Shown here piece after piece: positions 45,018-55,749 of a stretch of DNA of 64,000 nucleotides. Under the pieces are notes generated by a model. It was given only the letters and a program-made list of their open reading frames with translations. It was not told the DNA's origin and searched no databases. Position numbers and translations under genes: made by a program. The stretch lies in the NCBI GenBank assembly GCA_951802425.1, contig OX637803.1, positions 3,038,001 to 3,102,000 on the forward strand, in the 5' to 3' direction. The stretch comes from Clavaria fumosa (lineage: Eukaryota; Basidiomycota; Agaricomycetes; Agaricales; Clavariaceae). How positions within the stretch are numbered: position 1 is the first letter of the stretch; each line of letters starts with the position of its first letter.

Positions 45018-46007
45018 AAATAGATCTCAGTAGTGCAGTAAAATGTGAACAGGTTCCATTTTACAGCTGTTTGACAATCATCTCCCAATAAGACAGTGAA
45101 GCATATCTTTATTCAGTATGGATCATATTCATAGCATGGAATATCTAAATGTGCATATTGTGCAGGATGTCAGTCTCTCCAGATTCTAATAATTCTTTGT
45201 AATCTGTGCTCATGTAGTGCAATAGTTTAGCCCTTTTTAAGAGATACCAGATAATCACAAGGAGTATGCCCTGATGGATGGCATATTTGGGGCCTTTTAT
45301 GATGAATTGTGGAATAACAAATAATGATACTGCCTGCATCACTTGCCACATTCAATTACAGATCATAATGGCTCAATTTTATGTCCAAATTTGCCATCTA
45401 AACTAACCATTTTTTAGTCTATTCAAATGCATATCAGGTTCTAGACAGTGCTTGCTGCATGGTATTCAAAAGGTCCATCCTTTTCTAAAGAACATCATCT
45501 TGCAACGTTCCTGATTCAGTTGACAGACCACATTTCATCCTAAGTTCACAGTGGCTCTATTGCATGTTTGGAGGTTGAGTTTGCTCCAACCTATTGGAAG
45601 CCTATTATAAGGCATATTGGTTTTGATTTCACCCTGCTGTATTAAGGTGTATGGTCTCATTTAACACTAATGCAGTCTCAGATGATGATGACCTTGTAAT
45701 TTATGTTCCTATCAAATAGCATATCTGATCTATTGCTTCATAAACTCTATATATGCTTCATCCCCAGCCTCTTTGATATTATTTGTCATGTAAGGAGAGA
45801 AGTGTTTTGAATAGGGTGCTTCAGGCCCTCTTCACTGGTTCCTAAAATGTTCATTGGCTAGCTCTTTTGAAAGGGCATCATTAGTACCATGAGATCTGTG
45901 TATGTATAACATGACTTTGGTATATCGAGTTGATCGGCCGAGCCTATATGACTATATCTTGGCCGACGATTGGCTGGGCCTATAAAAAGGGCATCAGTCA
46001 AAATTCG
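45018..46007. other. Subterminal non-coding region of the right arm
   Basis: Inverted copy of 18,250-19,240; no supported gene. It differs from the left copy by isolated substitutions, including a C/G change near 46,007. Confidence 0.5.
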
Positions 46008-49000
46008 CTAGGCCTTTTGGATAGGGGGTGGGTGTGCTGAAGGGGGTGTCTCTGTTTCATCCAACTTCCCCTGATTCCAGTATGTGGCTGCCAGATTGGC
46101 AATACTTGACAAAGTATCAGGGTGTTCTGGCCCAAGTATCCTCTTCCTCACTTCCATCACTTGTACTTCTAGACTCTCTGCTTCATCCAACTTCCCCTGA
46201 TTCCTGTATGTGGCTGCCAGATGGGCAATACTTGACAAAGTATCAGGGTGTTCTGGCCCAAGTATCCTCTTCCTCACTTCCATCACTTGTACTTCTAGAC
46301 TCTCTGCTTCATCCAACTTCCCCTGATTCCTGTATGTGGCTGCCAGATGGGCAATACTTGACAAAGTATCAGGGTGTTCTGGCCCAAGTATCCTCTTCCT
46401 CACTTCCATCACTTGTACTTCTAGACTCTCTGCTTCATCCAACTTCCCCTGATTCCTGTATGTGGCTGCCAGATTGGCAATACTTGACAAAGTATCAGGG
46501 TGTTCTGGCCCAAGTATCCTCTTCCTCACTTCCATCACTTGTACTTCCAGACTCTCTGCTTCAGTTAACTTCCCCTGTTTCCTGTATGTGGCTGCCAGAT
46601 TGGAAATACTTCTGAAAGTGTCTGGGTGTTCTGGCCCAAGTATCCTCTTCCTCACTTCCATCACTTGTACTTCTAGACTCTCTGCTTCATCCAACTTCCC
46701 CTGATTCCAGTATGTGGCTGCCAGATTGGCAATACTTGACAAAGTATCAGGGTGTTCTGGCCCAAGTATCCTCTTCCTCACTTCCATCACTTGTACTTCT
46801 AGACTCTCTGCTTCATCCAACTTCCCCTGATTCCAGTATGTGGCTGCCAGATTGGCAATACTTGACAAAGTATCAGGGTGTTCTGGCCCAAGTATCCTCT
46901 TCCTCACTTCCATCACTTGTACTTCTAGACTCTCTGCTTCATCCAACTTCCCCTGATTCCTGTATGTGGCTGCCAGATTGGAAATACTTCTGAAAGTGTC
47001 TGGGTGTTCTGGCCCAAGTATCCTCTTCCTCATTTCCATCACTTGTACTTCTAGACTCTCTGCTTCATCCAACTTCCCCTGATTGTTGTATGTGGCTGCC
47101 AGATTGGCAATACTTGACAAAGTATCAGGGTGTTCTGGCCCAAGTATCCTCTTCCTCACTTCCATCACTTGTACTTCTAGACTCTCTGCTTCATCCAACT
47201 TCCCCTGATTCCAGTATGTGGCTGCCAGATTGGCAATACTTGACAAAGTATCAGGGTGTTCTGGCCCAAGTATCCTCTTCCTCACTTCCATCACTTGTAC
47301 TTCTAGACTCTCTGCTTCATCCAACTTCCCCTGATTCCTGTATGTGGCTGCCAGATGGGCAATACTTGACAAAGTATCAGGGTGTTCTGGCCCAAGTATC
47401 CTCTTCCTCACTTCCATCACTTGTACTTCTAGACTCTCTGCTTCATCCAACTTCCCCTGATTCCTGTATGTGGCTGCCAGATTGGCAATACTTGACAAAG
47501 TATCAGGGTGTTCTGGCCCAAGTATCCTCTTCCTCACTTCCATCACTTGTACTTCCAGACTCTCTGCTTCAGTTAACTTCCCCTGTTTCCTGTATGTGGC
47601 TGCCAGATTGGAAATACTTCTGAAAGTGTCTGGGTGTTCTGGCCCAAGTATCCTCTTCCTCACTTCCATCACTTGTACTTCTAGACTCTCTGCTTCATCC
47701 AACTTCCCCTGATTCCAGTATGTGGCTGCCAGATTGGCAATACTTGACAAAGTATCAGGGTGTTCTGGCCCAAGTATCCTCTTCCTCACTTCCATCACTT
47801 GTACTTCTAGACTCTCTGCTTCATCCAACTTCCCCTGATTCCTGTATGTGGCTGCCAGATGGGCAATACTTGACAAAGTATCAGGGTGTTCTGGCCCATG
47901 TATCCTCTTCCTCACTTCCATCACTTGTACTTCTAGACTCTCTGCTTCATCCAACTTCCCCTGTTTCCTGTATGTGGCTGCCAGATTGGAAATACTTCTG
48001 AAAGTGTCTGGGTGTTCTGGCCCATGTATCCTCTTCCTCACTTCCATCACTTGTACTTCTAGACTCTCTGCTTCATCCAACTTCCCCTGATTCCAGTATG
48101 TGGCTGCCAGATTGGCAATACTTGACAAAGTATCAGGGTGTTCTGGCCCAAGTATCCTCTTCCTCACTTCCATCACTTGTGCTTCTAGACTCTCTGCTTC
48201 ATCCAACTTCCCCTGATTCCTGTATGTGGCTGCCAGATGGGCAATACTTGACAAAGTATCAGGGTGTTCTGGCCCAAGTATCCTCATTCTCACTTCCATC
48301 ACTTGTACTTCTAGACTCTCTGCTTCAGTTAACTTCCCCTGTTTCCTGTATGTGGCTGCCAGATTGGAAATACTTCTGAAAGTGTCTGGGTGTTCTGGCC
48401 CATGTATCCTCTTCCTCACTTCCATCACTTGTACTTCTAGACTCTCTGCTTCATCCAACTTCCCCTGATTCCAGTATGTGGCTGCCAGATTGGCAATACT
48501 TGACAAAGTATCAGGGTGTTCTGGCCCAAGTATCCTCTTGCTCACTTCCATCACTTGTACTTCTAGACTCTCTGCTTCATCCAACTTCCCCTGATTCCTG
48601 TATATGGCTGCCAGATGGGCAATACTTGACAAAGTATCAGGGTGTTCTGGCCCATGTATCCTCTTCCTCACTTCCATCACTTGTACTTCTAGACTCTCTG
48701 CTTCATCCAACTTCCCCTGATTCCTGTATGTGGCTGCCAGATTGGAAATACTTCTGAAAGTGTCTGGGTGTTCTGGCCCAAGTATCCTCTTCCTCATTTC
48801 CATCACTTGTACTTCTAGACTCTCTGCTTCATCCAACTTCCCCTGATTCCTGTATGTGGCTGCCAGATTGGCAATACTTGACAAAGTATCAGGGTGTTCT
48901 GGCCCAAGTATCCTCTTCCTCACTTCCATCACTTGTACTTCTAGACTCTCTGCTTCAGTTAACTTCCCCTGTTTCCTGTATGTGGCTGCCAGATTGGAAA

Positions 49001-51564
49001 TACTTCTGAAAGTGTCTGGGTGTTCTGGCCCATGTATCCTCTTCCTCACTTCCATCACTTGTACTTCTAGACTCTCTGCTTCATCCAACTTCCCCTGATT
49101 CCAGTATGTGGCTGCCAGATTGGCAATACTTGACAAAGTATCAGGGTGTTCTGGCCCAAGTATCCTCTTCCTCACTTCCATCACTTGTACTTCTAGACTC
49201 TCTGCTTCATCCAACTTCCCCTGATTCCTGTATGTGGCTGCCAGATGGGCAATACTTGACAAAGTATCAGGGTGTTCTGGCCCATGTATCCTCTTCCTCA
49301 CTTCCATCACTTGTACTTCTAGACTCTCTGCTTCATCCAACTTCCCCTGATTCCAGTATGTGGCTGCCAGATTGGCAATACTTGACAAAGTATCAGGGTG
49401 TTCTGGCCCAAGTATCCTCTTCCTCACTTCCATCACTTGTACTTCTAGACTCTCTGCTTCATCCAACTTCCCCTGATTCCTGTATGTGGCTGCCAGATGG
49501 GCAATACTTGACAAAGTATCAGGGTGTTCTGGCCCATGTATCCTCTTCCTCACTTCCATCACTTGTACTTCTAGACTCTCTGCTTCATCCAACTTCCCCT
49601 GATTCCTGTATGTGGCTGCCAGATGGGCAATACTTCTCAAAGTGTCTGGGTGTTCTGGCCCAAATGCCTTCTGCCTCTCCTTCCTCACCTGAACTTGTAA
49701 TTGCTCTGCTTCTTGAAAATGACCCAGTTCCACATATGCTAATGCAAGTCCCCACATTGTTTCCAATGTTCTTGGATGCTTTGCCCCAAAGATCTTATTG
49801 CACATATGCCTTGCATCCATATAATGTCTTGCTGCTTCCTTGTAATAACTATTCACAAAGTACACCAGTCCCAAACTATTTTCTTCCAGAATAGCCTCTT
49901 CTTTGTCAATCATTTGTTTGGTAATTTCCACAGCTCTGTGATGTCTCTCATTTTTGAAAATGTGTGGAATGAGTGACTTGCAAAATATGTAGTCTTCAGA
50001 AGTTCTTGGCCGTCTGATTGAATGGCATAGCATTCTCCTTGTTGTAAGACAGCTTATCTGCTGGTCAACTCTTGACAATCTATCCCAGCTCCACAAATGC
50101 ACCAATGGGTGTATAGAATAGATCTTGCCTTCCAGACTCTTGATAAGGGAAAATGACAGCAAGATGGCAATCCCTTCTCTCAACCAAGCTCCATCCCATT
50201 TGCCTTCCTTGTCCATTTGCAGCAACATAGCATGGAAATTTGAGAATGCTTCTGATACATGTCTCCTTTGCTTTCTGCCACTGGATATAGAGGAGAGCAC
50301 CTTCTGGAACAGCTTGATTTGTTTGGCACTTCTATCAGTGGGAAAATTGGCTGCTGCTCTTTGGAATATCTCTTCTGATACACTTTCATGATGAAGTGAA
50401 GAAAATATTTGTAGCAAGAGGATGGCACTTTTGGCAGCCTGGACATTCTTGGTGTTTTCCTGTCCTGCAGCTCTTGCTGCTATGGCTTGGAATGACAGGT
50501 CCCATGTCCCATACACTGCCTGACCATAGTTTGATGCTCCCTTGAATGATGGATGTGCTAGTAGATCATGGTGATGTTGCTGATATTTCCCCAGGTATTC
50601 ACCAAGTTCACAGAGACCGGAAGCAATGTATGCTCCAGCTTGGTCAACTGCCAAAGGCAAACAACACAATTCAGCCACAACAGGCTGAGAGGTGTTCCTT
50701 AATGATTCAGCAGATTCATCAAGGCATGCAGCCTTCAAAAGTAAAGATATTGCTTCCTGCTCCTCCATCTTCTCAACCTCCTCCCATGCCTTAGGATGCA
50801 CAGTGCGGCGCATGTCTGGATTTCTGCTTGTGATCAACAAGTTTCCATGACTGCCTCTGGGAGTGAACTTGGAGAGCATGTCTGGATCGCTTGCATTGTC
50901 AAATATAAGCAGCCAGTTCTCCTTGACAGTGTAAGACAGCCACAGGAGCACGGACTTCACAGAGCTTTGGACTCCGGATTGCCGAGCAGCAGGAATCTCT
51001 GCAACGTCTTTGACACTTTGCTCAGCAGTCTCGTTATTAGTCGCATCAATCCAAAACACTTCCCAGAACCTGGTAGGACTGGTGAGATTGACAGAATCAG
51101 ACCAGACCAGACTCACAAGTCCTTGTTCTGTTCGACAAATTTCAGACATATCTGAGTCTTCCCCGCACCACCCATTCCATATAGCAGAAATTGTTTCTGG
51201 CACTCGACCGGCATGCTGAAGTGGTGTCGGAGTCTGTCTAGATAACCTTCACGCCCGGTGAAGAGAGGACTGGACGGAGGCATCAAGCGGTATGGAGTAC
51301 TTGGCTCCAATTGTTTGGGCACATTGGCGGCAGCCTGATCTATGTTGCAGGTGAGACACGGACTTATATGATCTCATGTATCTACTCACTGTAGATGGTG
51401 TAAGTATTGATTGTTCTGTTATCGACGATGCTGAGGTTATGGCTACCGACATCGCCACCGCGACCAGTTGCACTGGATGTATCTAAAGAGAAGATTCAAT
51501 ACAATGCAGAACGAGACCACGCAAGCTACTCACTGATTGTTGCGAAACTGAAGTCTTGACTCAT
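46008..51564 (-). CDS. NLR-type NB-ARC/TPR receptor (piece 1, still open)
   Basis: Exons 51,564-51,534, 51,482-51,390, 51,339-51,117 and 51,069-46,008 (introns 51, 50 and 47 nt) give a 1,802-residue frame. The N-terminus is short, followed by an NB-ARC: P-loop GMGGAGKTQ, Walker B WLLIFDNAS, LLITSRN, LPLAVDQAGAYI and an MHD-like SIHPLVHLWSW. A diverged TPR (HPRTLETMWGLALAYVE) and 29 near-identical 42-residue TPRs follow (PEHPDTLSSIANLAATYRNQ pattern). In fungi such proteins act as intracellular sensors, often in non-self recognition, with ATP-driven oligomerisation; that is family knowledge. The last ~14 residues and the stop (46,008-46,010) are encoded by the transposon tip, so the insertion truncated the array but left an open frame. 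The original C-terminus is stranded at 18,031-18,210 and 3430-3665. Confidence 0.85.
46056..49690 (-). repeat. 126-bp TPR-coding tandem array with a 1008-bp higher-order repeat
   Basis: 29 units of 126 bp, nearly identical at DNA level. Units fall into a few subtypes: LSSIANL/LSSIAHL/FRSISNL, Y-R/W/N-NQ or Y-RKQ, GKLDEA/GKLTEA, RILG/RIHG. Segments starting at 46,462 and 47,470 encode identical 80-residue stretches in the opposite frame, 1008 bp (8 units) apart, showing duplication of blocks. The many plus-strand open frames here are shadows of the repeat. Confidence 0.95.
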
Positions 51565-51965
51565 GATATGGCTAACAGTGACGAGGAGGGTGCCAATCAG
51601 TGCTCATCTGCTGCGCAGTTGCCCTTGCTGTACAGGCCATCAAGCATGTGACTATGCGACCAGGCACGTGCCCTCACTCACAAGCACGTGACTTACCCAT
51701 ATCTTTTTAGGGGTTCGACGCTTTTGTGCATGGACCGCATAACGCCAATGTCTCACCAAGCTCCGCAACGAAATAGGAGCGTCTACGCTTCTCGTCGCGG
51801 CAGAACCTTGTACCCAGGAGACCGACCCAATCGCTCTCTCCAATACCCCTACCCGCCATCGCCATCACTCTCGCCACCACTCACGCTTTTACCATCACTC
51901 GCATCCGATACCACACGAAGACGAACGCCGCCACGCCTGCCAGGTTGACTCCTCTCTGGTTTGCA
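51565..51965. promoter_or_regulatory. Divergent promoter of the NLR and monooxygenase genes
   Basis: A 401-bp intergenic region with two CACGTG hexamers (51,665-51,670 and 51,685-51,690). No other signal was recognised. Its frames (such as 51,688-51,948 plus) lack domains. Confidence 0.4.
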
Positions 51966-53918
51966 ATGAATGTGGTACCTATCGTAGTCCCTTCTCTTAC
52001 AACTACACCAAGCCTGGCTGACGCTACGTTTCTCTAGCCGCCCATCACAGCACGGCCTAAACAGACTGCTTTCCCAATAGACTTCCTGATCATTGGAGGC
52101 GGTATCTCTGGCTTGGCTTGTGCCATCGGGCTCAGAAGAGTGGGTCACAGAGTTCTCGTTCTGGAAAAAGACACAGAGGATGAACAGGTTCGGAGTGCAT
52201 CATGCCCCACAAATGTCCCCCTCATACGATTGGCATTCATAGTTCTCTGGTGGTTGCCGCGTACCGCCAAATCTTACGAAGATTCTATGTCATTGGGGCC
52301 TTGAGGACGAACTTCAACGTATATCGGAGACCTCGGAGGGGATCAAGTTTTTTGTTTGTGAGTGGAGTACCCGGATGCCTTTGTCTTCGTTTTTGCTGAC
52401 ATCTCGTGATCGTAGATGAGACGGGCGAATTTCTGGGAACGCACATTTGGAGTCGAGAACTGTTGGAAGAGACAAGGGGTACTTGTCAGTGTACTCATGT
52501 GCGCCTCTTTAGCTCAGGTACATTGGACGCCACCACTGATAAACCGTTTGGGGGGCAGCATGCGGACCTTCGAATGATGCTATACAACGCCGCCATCTCA
52601 CATGGAGCAAAGATAAGACGGGGTGCTTGCGTGACCGATATCGACGCCGAAAAGCGCCTAGTGACGTTAGCCGATGGGGAGGTATTGCACCCCGACGTCA
52701 TAGTTGGTGCAGATGGCTACAACGGCGTTTCTCGTGCTCTTCTTCTGAAGGAGGAATTAGCAGAAGACGAGGAAGACGACGAAGAAGATAAGCAGAACAA
52801 TGTCGAAATCCCAACAGGCTTGATGATGTTCAAGTGAATCGTCTTTGCCCTACATCGATAGCATGGCGTACTGACAGTTGTCATAGCACTGCCGTACCGA
52901 AGAATCTCATGATGGATGATCCCGAATTACGATATTTTTACGAACAAGATCAGGTTTCTATGTTTGTGTGGTTTGGAAGCGGGAGAAGTGTCATTGGTTT
53001 CCCCATGGTACATTTCGCATGTCCGCCCACAGAGGCGTAATCTCATGTCCGCTTTCAGGGGAAAGAGGCTGAATTTGCGATGAATATCTATGGCCCAGAC
53101 GAACGACCAAATACGACCTGGAATGATAAATTGACAGTATCCAAGCTTTGTTCATCAATTGGACATCCTGAAGTTGATTCACGGTGAGTGGGGCGCTTGG
53201 CGAAACGAGATACCGAGCTCACGTCTCCTCAGTCTCATGAAGCTGGCCGAGTTGGCCATACCTCCCGCATGCCTTTCCGTCATGAATGCCTCTCCGCTCA
53301 GAAGCTGGGTCCATGATAGCGGCAGGATGGTTCTCATAGGTGCAGCGGCTAATTACGTCTTGGTGAGATCCGCTGTGTTTGGTATTGACGTCTGGCTTAC
53401 GGCTTCGCCAGCCGGGAGCCTTCCACGCGTGTGCGATCGGGGTGGAGGACGCTGCGGTTCTGGCAAAGATTTTCTCGCACCTGCTGCGAGAAGATCAGAT
53501 CCCGACGTTCCTCTATGCCTTCCAGGACCTGCGCCAGAAACGCTTAGCGATGTTCAAGCGCAACGACATGAATAATATTATGTATATGAATCTACCAAAG
53601 TGCGAGCTGCAGTCGCAGCGCGATCACGACATGCGCACGAACGAGCTCAAGGGCAAGAACGTGCTTGAGATGGGCCAGTCCATGGAATTCTGGGAGGAAC
53701 TCAAGGATATCTTTACTTACGACTGCGAAGATGAGGCAGACAACTGGTGTGTTTCTCCTGTCGTTTTGTATCTTTGTCCAATGAACTCATGTCCCCTGAT
53801 CAGGTGGGTGAGTTGGGGTTTGCTGAAAGAACGTGCGGACGGTCATGGTATTTCCGACGCCACACAAAGCTTGCACTTCAGCGTTCTTAGCATACAAACG
53901 CCGCAATGGCCTACGTGA
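51966..53918 (+). CDS. FAD-dependent monooxygenase (salicylate-hydroxylase-like)
   Basis: The ATG at 51,966 is followed after three codons by an intron (51,975-52,037); further short introns follow. The Rossmann motif is IIGGGISGLACAIGLRRVGH, then CRVPPNLTKILCHWGLEDEL and VLHPDVIVGADGYNGVSRALL (the DG motif). The second FAD motif, normally G-D-A-A-H-P, reads G-A-A-A-N-Y before PGAFHACAIGVEDAAVLAKIF. The tail ends SIQTPQWPT. Flavoprotein hydroxylases of this type insert one oxygen into aromatic or related substrates using NAD(P)H. The lost Asp and His of the GD motif may weaken FAD binding, so this may be a divergent or failing copy. A weak donor (GTTCGG at ~52,187) is needed to join exons 2 and 3. 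It is divergent from the NLR and convergent with the MINDY gene. A link to the PKS 5 kb away is possible but unsupported. Confidence 0.75.
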
Positions 53919-54305
53919 TGTAGCATACATAGCACCACAAATATATCGGACAGGTTCATTTCCTTGGAAATTGCAGCCTGAGGGCCGCATAGCTGAGGGC
54001 CGCAAAACTGATTATTCCCCCTTGTTTTCAAGGGTTCTGGCACCCCGAAATTGCCTTTATTTTCATGGTCTGAAGAATTGCCTGCAGAAGCCTTTGTGCA
54101 CATCATCTAAAACAATTTGATATTTGGCCATCCTTTCTATTTTCGGGCCATGGAGGATGCAAAATCCAACGCGTGCAACATTTAGGACCGGCAACCAAGT
54201 CTGACTATCGCTGATTGACAGCCTTCGAATCTCGCAGCCCAAGGGCTCTCTCCCTCTCTCGCTCTATAATGTTGACGGACGCGAATTTAGGTTGATACGG
54301 TCACA
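53919..54305. other. Convergent intergenic region
   Basis: About 390 bp between the 3' ends of the monooxygenase and MINDY genes. It holds frames on both strands without recognisable domains and probably contains both 3' UTRs. Confidence 0.4.
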
Positions 54306-55749
54306 TCACGATGCACGAGACCTTCCGCTTCGGCTTCCTGTTTGACTTGCCATCAAGATCCGCCGCGGCAGCGTTCTTCGGCTGCCCGATGGCGCGCCTC
54401 TCCTGCTGTCGCTGGAGATACTGTAATTCTCTAGCCTGTTCCGCTTGCAATCGAATTGCCAAATCTCGACTAGAGCATCGCACATGACCAGACCGCACTC
54501 AAGCAACAAAAAATGCACGTACTCGGCAGGGTCCACCACCGCAGCAGCCTGAGCATTTTGAGCCTCAAGGGCAGCTAAGGCACTCTCGCCCGTATATCCT
54601 GCGACATCACCACCCGCGGGCGTGGATTTTATGAAATCAGAGTCGACAAACGTGGAACTACTGCCGTCGACATCCTCTAGTCTCTCCCAGACGACGGAGG
54701 GTTCGTGCAAGAAAACATAGTCCGTCACGAGGGTATACAAAGACGAGTCTTCTCCTCTGGTTCGATACAGCACAGACAGATGCGAATTTCTGAAGAGAGC
54801 AACGAGTGTCTCTGGCTCAACGACCGATGGGAGATGGAAAAGTCCGTGGTAAGTCAGCTGGGATTGCGTGTTGTCAAGAAATTGCTGGACAACGATGGCT
54901 ACAAATGATTTGACCTCAACAGGTGGTTCGAGAAGTATTAGGCGCATGAGTGCGTACCATCTTCAATTCTCTGTTGATCCTCGGGCGTAAGATTTCGAGG
55001 CGGACTGCTCTGACCCGCATGGGAAGATGAGGCCGCGGCATTACCCGAGTCAGAAACGAGCTGCCCCATGGATGTGTAATCGGCCAGAGCAATCAGATTG
55101 ACGCAGCTGTCGTAATCAGGAGTTTTGGCAAGAACTGCGGCTTCCACGCTGTCTGGATCAACGAGCCAGCCATGAACAAGCTTAATCCCGGCCTGCTCGA
55201 AGAGCTTCAGCTCGCCGCCTTCGCCGGCGGGGCGAAACGAAGTCGTGTTTGAGAAGAGAGGGTTGAGATCCATTCCCTCTGAGCGATTGCGAGTTCCTCA
55301 GAATCTTGAGCATAGAGGGGGCTGGGAACAACACGTACTTTGCGTGAGCGGCATGATTGACAGGGCGGCGGAGACATCAACGTCAGGGCAGCTGACGAGG
55401 AGGTAGTTTGCGACTAACTGAGACATAAAGTCATATGAGACGGTAGTACGCTCCTCAGGGAGGATCTCAATGTCACCCCGCAAAATGAGGATGTTGCCTA
55501 TGATATCGTTATAACCATGAGAGTAACGAGGCAACCGCAACGCCTACGCACAAATCGCGATGAAGGAACATGGTCTGCGACGGACAAATGTTGGCGCTCA
55601 AATGGACAGGAGCGAGAGAAAGGTGCGCTGGCTTACCCGTTAAATGCTTGAGTGATAATTTTTGTCTTCTGGCCCCTAAAACCAATATCCTTCAGGTACC
55701 AGACGTCTGCCCTCGAAGATTGGATGGCAGCGGATGTTTCGCTCGACAT
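54306..55749 (-). CDS. MINDY-family K48-specific deubiquitinase
   Basis: ATG at 55,749; a first exon ending FNG splices to a tiny exon, giving NGPCSFIAICNILILRGDIEI, the MINDY catalytic-Cys motif. Downstream blocks are LSIMPLTQ; FEQAGIKLVHGWLVDPDS; FRNSHLSVLYR (catalytic His region) and LVTDYVFLHEPSVVWERLEDVDGSSSTFVDSDF. The C-terminal exon has a Gln/Glu/Arg-rich helix that could bind ubiquitin (LAIRLQAEQARELQYLQRQQ) and a basic tail ending in CIVM, a CaaX-type prenylation motif. Such enzymes trim K48-linked polyubiquitin chains; a prenylated tail would place it at membranes. The order and spacing match the family; intron borders are approximate. It is a likely housekeeping gene. Confidence 0.8.

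Larger units (their letters stand above)
18211..46048. mobile_element. 27.8-kb KDZ-class giant element with long inverted arms
   Basis: Both ends read CACCCCCTTCAGCACACCCA (18,211 inward on plus; 46,048 inward on minus) and are flanked by 7-bp direct repeats TCTCTGC (18,204-18,210) and TCTCTGT (46,049-46,055) that duplicate one TPR target sequence. The arms 18,211-22,200 and 42,059-46,048 are inverted copies 3,990 bp long with no indels: every paired coordinate sums to 64,259. Between them lie a KDZ transposase, a Ulp1-type protease and cargo genes. Interpretation: either one element with very long terminal inverted repeats, or a composite of two inverted KDZ copies that moved together. The outer duplication supports insertion as one unit. 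Confidence 0.8.
42059..46048. repeat. Right inverted arm of the giant element
   Basis: Exact-length inverted copy of 18,211-22,200. It breaks off inside the Ulp1 gene at 42,059, so it carries a full accessory gene but only the 5' part of the protease gene. The outer tip at 46,048 abuts the TPR array. Confidence 0.95.

Noticed and set aside
18211..46048. Inverted arms as a simple assembly artefact
   Set aside because: The arms carry several private substitutions, have different inner neighbours, and are bounded outside by a target duplication in the same TPR frame. Long reads would still be a useful check.
46056..49690. CRISPR-like or satellite array
   Set aside because: The 126-bp period codes continuous 42-residue TPRs in frame with an upstream NB-ARC, and there are no unique spacers.
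46028..49894. Many long plus-strand open frames (up to 262 codons) across the TPR array
   Set aside because: They are the antisense frame of a 126-bp repeat with no stops; they repeat with the same period, lack starts in context and mirror the NB-ARC/TPR coding strand.
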